This document shows, in pieces, positions 1 through 6,462 of a DNA stretch of 7,993 nucleotides; position 1 is the stretch's first letter, and the number at the start of each line of letters is the position of its first letter. The stretch is from Candidatus Woesearchaeota archaeon. Its GTDB lineage: Archaea; Nanobdellota; Nanobdellia; Woesearchaeales; UBA12501. The notes below the pieces were generated by a model. The model was given only the letters and a program-made list of their open reading frames with translations. It did no database searches and was not told the DNA's origin. The position numbers were made by a program, and so were the translations under genes. The DNA lies in the NCBI GenBank assembly GCA_014729495.1, contig WJJV01000057.1, positions 1 through 7,993 on the forward strand. Direction: 5' to 3'.

Positions 1-3000
1 GCTGGAAGATGTCCTGGTCAGCGTCACTAGCACCTATTGGATTGGCTGTCAGGTTGTCATAGGTAAGGTTGTAGATTGTTGTTGCATTCAGCGCAACAGA
101 TGATATTGAAGGAGCCCTGTTCTCTATTGTGAGCGTTATGTTGCTGTTGTCTGTGAGATTCACTTCTTCAGATGCATTCTGCCTTGTGGAGTAAGAGGCA
201 TTTATTGTATAATTAGTGCTGTAGTCATACCCTGCTGCTGTCTGCTGATACTCAAGAAGTGTCTGCTGGGGGAATACTCCATCTGTTGTTGTAGTATTGA
301 ATGCTTCATTGTTGTCAGCATCATAACCAAGAACTGCTGCTCCTGTGAGCCAGTCGCCTTCAGAAGTGTTGACCTGGCCATCAAGATGATAGAATACATT
401 GAGTATTGCATTGTATTCTGCTCCTCCAATCCGGGTATCAGATTTGTTGAAAGAGCAATTAGTGAGATTTATCTCTGATCTTGAGCTGTCAAATATTATG
501 TCATCCTGATTTCTTGAGTCAATGACTGTGTCATGGAATGTAGCATTGCCGTCTAATGTTAGGTAGAGAGCACTTGATGATGCAGAATCATTGAGTGCAG
601 TGTAGTTTCCTCCAATAACCTTCTTGTAATTACCTCCTTCAATGAACAATGCAGGGGATTCATATCCTCTTGTCTCAATCTTATTGTTGTATAAGGTGTA
701 ATTGAATCCTCCTGAAGTGTGTATTCCATAGCCGAACTCCTCTGTTTTTGTATATACTGTGTTGTTGGATATGCTGCTGTAATCGCAAGATCCATAAGTC
801 ACTATGCCTATGTTTCCCCCTATTTCTCCGCTTATGTTTATCCGGTTGTTTGTTATGTTCATGTATGGGCTTCTCCTGAAAAGCATGCCGTCTGAATTGG
901 ATAGGGTGATGTTGTTTCTGTCCACTATAAATCCGCTTGACTGCATAACTGTCAATGAATCATGCGAGAACTGGTTATATGTCAGATTGACATTAGAGCA
1001 GTTATAGAATATCATCTGTCCATATTCAGATAGATTTACGCCGCTAATATTGAGCCCTGACTTGTTGAATGTATAATTGACAGGGAATCCGTCTGCCAGA
1101 TTGCTTGTTGATATTGTCTGGTTGCCGTAATGCTCAAAATCATCAGAAGCTGCACTTGTTGATGTGTCTGTGAGTATATTGAAAGCTGAACCTGAGTATG
1201 TTGTTATATTGTTTCTCTCAAAGATGTTGTTTGCTGCTGTCCTTATCCATATTCCCCATGAGAGCATCCTGTTTGTTATTATATCATTGTCTATTACCCT
1301 GTTATTGCTGGAATTGTAGTATATCATCATCCCATAGGCATAAAGACCCTGTGTTGTGATGCTGTTGTTTGTTATGTTGCAATGGCTTGACTGTCTCATG
1401 AATACGCCATCATCACCATCATCTATTGTCTCTATTGTGTTGTTATCAATTATACTATAGCTTGAATTATACATGAACAAAGCATAAGCATAATCAGATT
1501 CTAGAGTATCCCTGACTATTCTGCAGTCCCTGATTGTGGTCCTGTTATACCATGTCAGGATTCCAAAGTCATAGTTATTGGCTTTATTGTTTGCATAGTC
1601 TATTGTGTGTCCTCTGCAGTCAAGAGTCACATTTTCTGCTGTAATATTGAAGCAATGATTGTCTGATGAGACATCATTCACAAGCACATAATATGCTCCT
1701 GTCTCATTGAGATCCCTGCATTCTGTCACTCCTGTCTCATTTATTGTGAAATTGTTTCCTTCTGCATTTGTCCCATTGTATCTTGATCCCAGAATGTATG
1801 GTATTATAAGCAGGGTGTAAGTTCCTGACTCAAGGTTCCAGGCTCCAAAAGAAAGGTTGTTGTCTGTTGTGTTTCCTAGTCTTATACTGCTTCCATCATA
1901 TGCCCTGTTCGCGAAAACATCATAATAGACTGTGTTCTGGGATGACTGCACTGTCCAGTTGCTTCTTATGACCTCATCTCCGCTGAATGTCTCTCCACTT
2001 GTGGGGTATGTTATGTTGCTTTGTCCGCAGTCTCCTTCAGGAACAGAGAGGGATTCTTCATAGAAGTTTCCGATATCATTTAAGCAAAAGATTGTGTTGC
2101 CTGAATTGTTGATTATTGTGCTTGTGTAGAGATTGTTGTGCCAGATGTTGGTTGTGTATCCGCCAGCACCCTCGCTTCCGCTTATGTTCATGCTGTAATA
2201 TGACTGCCTGTTGTCTGTGTTTTGTATTGTGTTGCCTGATATGTTAGCCCAGTTATTCCCGACATTCACTTCCACTGGTGCGTGCACCTGCCAGCTTGTG
2301 TTGGAATAATTAAGGTATGCTGGACTTGTCTGCCCCTCAATTATCGGTGCGCTTGCGAGTATGCTTGTGTTGAACGAGTAATCATTCCCTGCACCATTCT
2401 CAGCAAAGACCCATGCGTCCTCAACAACATAATCACAGCTTCCACCATAAGCTGCCACTAAGGCGGCGCAAGTGTTTGGGTAGCCATCCTTTACATAGAT
2501 TGTGCATTTTGTCCCTGCACCAGAACCTAATATGTTGTTAGTATCATTGTAGAGCCATAATCTTGTGATATTATTTGTTCCGTCTATTATGCTGGAAACA
2601 CCAGTATCATCACTCGCGATGTTCACAAAGGCTGACAAGCTATCATCGTACAGTCTCACCAGACCATCATACTCTGTTCCTGAAAAATTGTGCGGTGAAT
2701 GGCTTATGACATACCCAGTGCTTCTTGTGCCATTACCGCTGTTGATTATTGAATTATTGGTTATGTTAATCCCTGAATTACCGACAGCTGTGGAATCATA
2801 CTTTATTGCCTGCATTGCAGTATCGCTTATCGTACAGTTATGTATTGTGTTCGAACCAGTGCCAATATCCATTCCTACTTGAGTGCCTGTTATAGTCGTG
2901 TTTCTTATGATATTCCTGTGATCATTATTGTTCAAAGTTATTCCTGCTGCTCCGCTTGCACTGATGTAAGAGTCTTCAAGCAGGTTGTCTGTTGATGTCC

Positions 3001-5713
3001 CGCTTATCCTTACTCCTTGTGTTGTGAGATGCGAAGAGCTTACATTCAGTCTCCTGATTATGTTATTGTCACCATATTCAAGAAAGAAAGCATAAACACT
3101 GCTTGTGTTTGTAATGCTCACATCCTCTATGAGACTGCCTCCAGCACCATGACTATCATAGTAGTAGCTGTTCTTGACTGTCAGATTATGCACATTAGAT
3201 ACAGCATAGTCAAACTTCACATAAGCATTCTCTGCCCTGCTGTTATTGAGTGTCATATTTTTGTCTGCATCATCATAGGAGTCCATAAGTATTGCCCTGC
3301 TGAAATTCTCCACATTGCAGTTCTTTATGGTTGTGTTGCCTCCCTGCCTATAATAGTAGATTCCATCGCTTCCTGCCCCGTTATCTCCAGCAAGTGTGAC
3401 TCCTTTGCAGTCCAATGTCACATTAGCACTGGCTATCTCTATGGCATCATCACCAAAATAATAATGAGTCCTTGCAGTCACATTGGTATTGCTTACATTA
3501 ATCCATAGGTGCGGGGAGTCAGTGCCATCCTCACTGTTGTAGAATTGGAGGAAGCGGTCTGCTGTCTGCTCTGTCTCATTAAACATACTAATTTTGATAC
3601 CTTCATTAGGCAGACTGCCATTCAGCCATGCTTTAATCCAGCCTATTGGAATAGTGAAATTATACTTTTCACCTACTGATGGTGCTGCTGTGAAATTATA
3701 ATAAGGATCACCGCTCTGCCATCCAATATAATCAGTCCCTGACAGATTACAGCCATCCTGTCCAGCCCAGTCAACACCCGGCTTCTGGCTTTCATTCCAA
3801 GTAGCGTTCATCTCACCCCAGGAATTATTAACCACTCTCTCAACACGAACTTGCATAGCACCACCAGTATTATCCTCACGCAATTTCAGCCTCAACTCTG
3901 CATCCATTGTGGAATTGCGAATCCACGAATGATTAAGCCTGCTCGTCAGGAATCTCATCAGCAACCTCATATTCCTATCAGAAACTGCCTCATCATGACC
4001 TGCATGCAAGTAATTGCCACCACTGCCATAATTATTGTCAGGATTAGAATCCATGAGGAATGTATCAACCATTCCACCCTCTCCCTTGATGACAACGCTG
4101 AAATTCTGATTCACAGAATCCTCAATAGTGTAAAGACCTGGACTGCTTATAACACACTTATTATCAGTACCATTCACCCACTCCAGACAACAAGTCAGGC
4201 AATCACCAAACTCAACACCCTCCTCAACATAATAATCAGAAAAATGCTCAACAGAGAACTCATAATATTCTCTGCTTACTATGATTCTATTGTATGTCTG
4301 ATTGCCTTTCATGTATGGCATAGCAGGCTCAAACCCATCATTTCCCTCTTCTCTTACATACAGTCTTGGAGAGCCTGATATTGATGCTGCAGACTCCCTT
4401 GGTATTCTTACTTCAGCATTTTCTATATCAACAGGATCAATATGCAGTGTCCTGTCCCTGAACCATATGTTCCTGATCTGCTGTTTTCCAGCTCCTCTGA
4501 TGCCTATTTTCAGCCCGTCCTTTTCTATCTTTGTTATCTTCACTGGTCTGTTGTCCTTGCCATAAGCAATGCTCTCATGCATGTCTGCTCTGCTTATGTT
4601 TATCTCCTTTGGGATACTCTTCTTCTCCTTGCCAATCTGCTTTTGTGATGCATTCTTTGTGATATTATCTGATATCTCTGCAATATTCAGCCTGAACCTG
4701 AATATCTCTGAATCAACGCCTACATGGAGCCTGAAACTCTCTATATCCTCGTCAAGAGGTATCCTCAGGTCTACTGTCTGGTTGGGCCTTGCTGTGAGGG
4801 ATGATATGTTGTGATCAATATGGCCTTCAATCCAGACAGGAAGCATCTCGGAATTGTTGTGGTAGAAGCTTATCCTGTAATTATCGTGTTCAATGCCTAT
4901 GAATGTGAAGATTGTCTCATAATCCTCCTCATCCATGAGTTTCTCTCCCAGAGTAGCATTATTGGAATCCTTCAGCAATCCTTCTATATCAGCTGTTATC
5001 AGGGCCCCTGCAGCAGAAACAGATGTTTCATTGATATTTGTGGGGGTATCAGCTGCAGGGGCTTCTGAATCATTGATTGTTATGTTCGCTGTCTCATTAT
5101 CCAGAGGACTGGTCAGGGTTATATTAGACTCTAAAGAACTGACCAGTATGCTTGTGTTTATCTCAAAGGTCTTATTGGTGCCATTCACAAGTATCTTTAC
5201 TGTGTAATTTCCCAGTTCTTCCACAGGGAAATCCTTTGATGATGAGATCATACTTCCATCAGGGCTGTAGACCTCTATGTCATAGGTGATGTTCTCTGGA
5301 AGTATGAAAAGATGGACTGTGTCTCCAAGATGATACTCATCCTTTCCTGCAAACACATGCACATCATCTGAGGATGCGAGACCGGTTATATGGCTGAACC
5401 GTGCGTAATTCCCTATGGATAATCCCAAAAGCAGAAGTATGAAGAACACATAGGCGTACACTATTGCTTTTTCAGTCTTTCTCCTGCCAACCCTCTGGCT
5501 GAAGTGGCTGATCCTCTCCTGATAATATGACTGCCATTCATGGAGGGTTTTCCCATTATAATCTGATTCTGTCCTTTTCTTGTATTCCTTGAGGCTGATC
5601 CTGTCTTTCCTGAAATCCTTTAGCTGGCTGAAGAGATAATCATCTATTCTTTTCTTGTATCTCTTTGCATCTTTAAGCTTCTCTTTCATCTCTGCAAGGT
5701 CATTGGGTTTCAT
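1..5713 (-). CDS. Giant membrane-anchored beta-helix surface protein (3' end outside window)
   Basis: The minus-strand frame is open from the ATG at 5713-5711 to the left edge: 1904 codons, no stop. Residues 1-80 are charged, helical and presumably cytoplasmic. Residues 83-104 form one hydrophobic segment (AIVYAYVFFILLLLGLSI) preceded by R77, R78, K79 and K82, so an N-in/C-out anchor without a cleavable signal is expected. Outside follow an Ig-like module (about 115-190), mixed beta modules ending in a VEHFSDYY motif (about 240-500), a Cys cluster (505-520), a DNRLRE-type beta-sandwich (about 547-740), a first beta-helix (about 752-1000), a cysteine-containing section (1000-1230), an Ig-like linker (about 1231-1328), a second NosD/PbH1-type beta-helix (about 1331-1750), a carboxypeptidase-regulatory-like module (about 1765-1863) and the start of an Ig/cadherin-like module with GASDADQD. 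N-x-S/T sequons are frequent, suggesting glycosylation. Probable adhesin or cell-surface glycan-contact protein; the function is inference. The start is fixed by the ATGA overlap with the upstream regulator gene. Confidence 0.88.
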   Translation of the reverse strand, partial: MKPNDLAEMKEKLKDAKRYKKRIDDYLFSQLKDFRKDRISLKEYKKRTESDYNGKTLHEWQSYYQERISHFSQRVGRRKTEKAIVYAYVFFILLLLGLSIGNYARFSHITGLASSDDVHVFAGKDEYHLGDTVHLFILPENITYDIEVYSPDGSMISSSKDFPVEELGNYTVKILVNGTNKTFEINTSILVSSLESNITLTSPLDNETANITINDSEAPAADTPTNINETSVSAAGALITADIEGLLKDSNNATLGEKLMDEEDYETIFTFIGIEHDNYRISFYHNNSEMLPVWIEGHIDHNISSLTARPNQTVDLRIPLDEDIESFRLHVGVDSEIFRFRLNIAEISDNITKNASQKQIGKEKKSIPKEINISRADMHESIAYGKDNRPVKITKIEKDGLKIGIRGAGKQQIRNIWFRDRTLHIDPVDIENAEVRIPRESAASISGSPRLYVREEGNDGFEPAMPYMKGNQTYNRIIVSREYYEFSVEHFSDYYVEEGVEFGDCLTCCLEWVNGTDNKCVISSPGLYTIEDSVNQNFSVVIKGEGGMVDTFLMDSNPDNNYGSGGNYLHAGHDEAVSDRNMRLLMRFLTSRLNHSWIRNSTMDAELRLKLREDNTGGAMQVRVERVVNNSWGEMNATWNESQKPGVDWAGQDGCNLSGTDYIGWQSGDPYYNFTAAPSVGEKYNFTIPIGWIKAWLNGSLPNEGIKISMFNETEQTADRFLQFYNSEDGTDSPHLWINVSNTNVTARTHYYFGDDAIEIASANVTLDCKGVTLAGDNGAGSDGIYYYRQGGNTTIKNCNVENFSRAILMDSYDDADKNMTLNNSRAENAYVKFDYAVSNVHNLTVKNSYYYDSHGAGGSLIEDVSITNTSSVYAFFLEYGDNNIIRRLNVSSSHLTTQGVRISGTSTDNLLEDSYISASGAAGITLNNNDHRNIIRNTTITGTQVGMDIGTGSNTIHNCTISDTAMQAIKYDSTAVGNSGINITNNSIINSGNGTRSTGYVISHSPHNFSGTEYDGLVRLYDDSLSAFVNIASDDTGVSSIIDGTNNITRLWLYNDTNNILGSGAGTKCTIYVKDGYPNTCAALVAAYGGSCDYVVEDAWVFAENGAGNDYSFNTSILASAPIIEGQTSPAYLNYSNTSWQVHAPVEVNVGNNWANISGNTIQNTDNRQSYYSMNISGSEGAGGYTTNIWHNNLYTSTIINNSGNTIFCLNDIGNFYEESLSVPEGDCGQSNITYPTSGETFSGDEVIRSNWTVQSSQNTVYYDVFANRAYDGSSIRLGNTTDNNLSFGAWNLESGTYTLLIIPYILGSRYNGTNAEGNNFTINETGVTECRDLNETGAYYVLVNDVSSDNHCFNITAENVTLDCRGHTIDYANNKANNYDFGILTWYNRTTIRDCRIVRDTLESDYAYALFMYNSSYSIIDNNTIETIDDGDDGVFMRQSSHCNITNNSITTQGLYAYGMMIYYNSSNNRVIDNDIITNRMLSWGIWIRTAANNIFERNNITTYSGSAFNILTDTSTSAASDDFEHYGNQTISTSNLADGFPVNYTFNKSGLNISGVNLSEYGQMIFYNCSNVNLTYNQFSHDSLTVMQSSGFIVDRNNITLSNSDGMLFRRSPYMNITNNRINISGEIGGNIGIVTYGSCDYSSISNNTVYTKTEEFGYGIHTSGGFNYTLYNNKIETRGYESPALFIEGGNYKKVIGGNYTALNDSASSSALYLTLDGNATFHDTVIDSRNQDDIIFDSSRSEINLTNCSFNKSDTRIGGAEYNAILNVFYHLDGQVNTSEGDWLTGAAVLGYDADNNEAFNTTTTDGVFPQQTLLEYQQTAAGYDYSTNYTINASYSTRQNASEEVNLTDNSNITLTIENRAPSISSVALNATTIYNLTYDNLTANPIGASDADQDIFQ
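554..1723 (-). other. Second parallel beta-helix region (NosD-like)
   Basis: Codes for about residues 1331-1720. It starts with the cap pattern CRDLNETGAYYVL ... CFNITAENVTLDCRGHTI. Asn turns follow at about 1425, 1450, 1476, 1502, 1580, 1601, 1623, 1651 and 1677, with motifs such as IIDNNTIET, CNITNNSITT, FERNNITT, VDRNNITL and NITNNRIN. The break between 1502 and 1580 holds a FPVNYTFNKSG stretch that is typical of NosD-like archaeal surface proteins. The region is better formed and longer than the first helix of the same protein. Confidence 0.78.
2714..3460 (-). other. First parallel beta-helix region
   Basis: Codes for about residues 752-1000. It opens with NVTLDCKGVTL (residues 764-774), the first coil typical of NosD/PbH1-type right-handed beta-helices. 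Turn residues of the Asn-ladder type then recur at about 798, 824, 848, 864, 888, 914, 938, 959 and 987, which is mostly one rung per 21-28 residues. The short KNCNVEN, NNSRAEN, RNTTITG, HNCTISD and TNNSIIN motifs are the repeating unit. Such helices usually bind or cleave polysaccharide or act as rigid stalks; no catalytic residues are recognisable here. Confidence 0.75.
3494..4075 (-). other. DNRLRE-type beta-sandwich domain region
   Basis: Codes for about residues 547-740 of the giant protein. The pattern matches DNRLRE-type modules: VDTFLMDSNPDNNYGSGG at the start, then a MRLLMRF strand, DAELRLKLRE, the VRVERVVNNSWGE/ATWNES motif, and a closing HLWINV strand. Members of this family are beta-sandwich, carbohydrate-binding-like modules on secreted proteins. 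Here it sits between a cap-like Cys/Gly motif and the first beta-helix rung. It is encoded with a codon choice different from its surroundings (see findings). The assignment is from remembered family motifs, not a profile search. Confidence 0.6.
5402..5467 (-). other. Transmembrane anchor of the giant protein
   Basis: Codes for residues 83-104, about 20 uncharged residues rich in Ile, Leu, Val, Phe and Tyr. The N-terminal side carries Arg77, Arg78, Lys79 and Lys82, and the C-terminal side leads into Asn/Ser/Thr/Asp-rich modules. By the positive-inside rule the first 80 residues are cytoplasmic and everything after is outside. No other comparably hydrophobic stretch occurs in the remaining 1800 residues, so a second anchor, if any, must lie beyond the left edge. 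Confidence 0.85.
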
Positions 5714-6261
5714 GCTTCTTCCTGTCCTTTCTTCATTAGCTTTTTCTTTGCCCGGTTGTATGCTGTCCATACTGTCCGGTCATCCCTTTCAAGAGCATCA
5801 GCTATGTCATGGTATGTCATGCCTGCCTCATCTTTCAGGTATACTACAATATTCTCCTGCACTCCGAGTTCCCTGTTTTGTATTATGCTGATAGGTATCC
5901 TTATTGTCTCATGATGTATCGCAAACTGGCTGCTGTGCTTTTCAGAAGCTTTCTTGTATGATGCCCATACTGTCTTTATGCTCCTTGCTGTTATCTCAGA
6001 GATCTCAGAGAAATCAAGGTAAAGGTTCTCATGCAGGTACTTGACAAGGGACTCGAATGCTCCAAGTTCCTTGTGGTTGAATACCTCCAGAGGCACGGAT
6101 TCTTTCTGGGCAAATACCTTTGCAAGGAGATCCTCTTTGAATATCTGCTTTGCCTCCTCAAATGATATCCTGTTGCTGATGATATACTTCTTTATCCTTC
6201 TTATCATTGAGGTATCTACAGAAGTCTCTTTAGAGTCACCACTTCCCATCTCTTTTTCCAT
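5710..6261 (-). CDS. Tandem helix-turn-helix DNA-binding protein (sigma region 4-like), putative regulator
   Basis: A 183-residue soluble protein. Residues 1-50 are a charged helical N-terminus. Residues 56-108 and 122-174 are two ungapped 53-residue copies of the same unit (16 identities by eye), each with a P-[LI]-x-[VI] lead, an E-L-G motif, an amphipathic V-x-Y-L helix and a helix-turn-helix ending in TVW-x-x-Y-x-x-A. The second copy (MTYHDIADALERDDRTVWTA) resembles sigma-70 region 4-like or homeodomain-like HTH modules; the first is more diverged. No metal-binding, ligand or kinase domain is visible. The ATG at 6261 is about 32 bases from a good TATA box, so the message is short-leadered. 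The stop codon overlaps the giant gene's ATG (ATGA), implying coupled translation. A 15-bp dyad element lies 8 bases upstream of the ATG, which suggests autoregulation. The regulatory role is inference. Confidence 0.9.
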   Translation of the reverse strand: MEKEMGSGDSKETSVDTSMIRRIKKYIISNRISFEEAKQIFKEDLLAKVFAQKESVPLEVFNHKELGAFESLVKYLHENLYLDFSEISEITARSIKTVWASYKKASEKHSSQFAIHHETIRIPISIIQNRELGVQENIVVYLKDEAGMTYHDIADALERDDRTVWTAYNRAKKKLMKKGQEEA

Positions 6262-6269
6262 TGAAATAC

Positions 6270-6284
6270 TCTTATCAGGTAAGT
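6270..6284. promoter_or_regulatory. Dyad operator-like site 1
   Basis: TCTTATCAGGTAAGT, one of four 15-bp elements in the divergent promoter. Half-sites CTTAY and GTAAG flank a 3-base spacer. It lies between the minus-strand TATA box and the regulator ATG, over the predicted start site, where binding would block transcription. It matches site 4 at 14 of 15 positions. Confidence 0.55.
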
Positions 6285-6289
6285 TCTTA

Positions 6290-6297
6290 TATATAAA
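6290..6297 (-). promoter_or_regulatory. TATA box for the regulator/giant-protein operon
   Basis: On the minus strand this reads TTTATATA inside an AT-rich run (6285-6300), matching the archaeal TATA consensus. Its centre is about 32 bases from the ATG at 6261. With the usual distance of about 26 bases to the start site, transcription would begin near 6267, giving a leader of only a few bases. Confidence 0.6.
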
Positions 6298-6322
6298 TAT
6301 TTCGTATGTATGTGGGTAATAG

Positions 6323-6337
6323 TCTTACTAAGTAAGT
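6323..6337. promoter_or_regulatory. Dyad operator-like site 2
   Basis: TCTTACTAAGTAAGT, the most symmetric copy: positions 2-7 (CTTACT) and 9-14 (AGTAAG) are perfect reverse complements around a single central A. It starts 53 bp from site 1 and 22 bp before site 3. Confidence 0.55.
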
Positions 6338-6344
6338 ATATTAT

Positions 6345-6359
6345 ACTTATTAAGTAAGT
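6345..6359. promoter_or_regulatory. Dyad operator-like site 3
   Basis: ACTTATTAAGTAAGT, sharing 13 of 15 positions with site 2 and lying two helical turns away from it. Its left half is also part of a longer inverted repeat with site 2 (TAAGTATA at 6333-6340 and TATACTTA at 6342-6349). Confidence 0.55.
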
Positions 6360-6372
6360 TATTTATAAATAA
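6359..6372. repeat. 14-bp perfect AT palindrome
   Basis: TTATTTATAAATAA reads the same on both strands. It includes TTTATAAA, which could be a TATA element in either direction. It sits between operator-like sites 3 and 4 in the divergent promoter. Short AT palindromes occur by chance in AT-rich DNA, so its role is uncertain. Confidence 0.4.
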
Positions 6373-6395
6373 AATAACATTTAGTAAGTATGTAT

Positions 6396-6410
6396 TCTTA
6401 TCATGTAAGT
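6396..6410. promoter_or_regulatory. Dyad operator-like site 4
   Basis: TCTTATCATGTAAGT, the copy nearest rfcL, starting 51 bp after site 3 and ending 22 bases before the probable rfcL TATA box. It is upstream of the core promoter, a position compatible with activation or looping as well as repression. A further half-site, AGTAAGTA, lies at 6383-6390. Confidence 0.5.
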
Positions 6411-6432
6411 AAAGAGGTTCTTCAGCGCAAAC

Positions 6433-6441
6433 TTAATATAA
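6433..6441 (+). promoter_or_regulatory. Probable TATA box for rfcL
   Basis: TTAATATAA centred 26 bases before the rfcL ATG, preceded by the purine-containing stretch GCAAAC that could serve as a BRE. This spacing predicts a start site at or next to the ATG, so a leaderless message. A second AT-rich candidate, TTTATAAA at 6362-6369, would give a leader of about 70 bases. A GAGGT at 6446-6450 could act as ribosome binding site only for such a longer transcript, and its 12-base gap to the ATG is long. Confidence 0.4.
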
Positions 6442-6462
6442 TCATGAGGTTCAGTCATCAAC

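Noticed and set aside
3017..3508. Plus-strand 163-codon open frame
   Set aside because: It lies opposite the giant gene's first beta-helix. The minus-strand frame shows clear rung motifs, while this one has no recognisable domain and reads as low-complexity Ile/Cys/Ser.
3851..4378. Plus-strand 175-codon open frame
   Set aside because: It is antisense to the DNRLRE-containing part of the giant gene. Its length follows from the local bias to NNT codons on the minus strand, and its sequence has no domain or start signal.
1..5713. RNA genes or mobile elements within the giant gene
   Set aside because: I saw no tRNA-like cloverleaf, terminal inverted repeats or transposase motifs, and the frame is unbroken throughout.
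5990..6200. Short RIS-x-E-x-K similarity between the N-termini of the regulator and the giant protein
   Set aside because: RISFEEAK (regulator residues 31-38) and RISLKEYK (giant residues 38-45) are similar over only eight residues in charged helical sequence, which can arise by chance.
6041..6319. Plus-strand 92-codon open frame antisense to the regulator
   Set aside because: It spans the regulator's 5' half and its promoter, has no promoter of its own and gives a protein without recognisable features.
6263..6462. GTAAGT repeats as a CRISPR-like or tandem repeat array
   Set aside because: The repeated unit is only 15 bp, is dyad-symmetric, occurs four times with unequal spacing and lies between two promoters, which fits operators and not an array of spacers.
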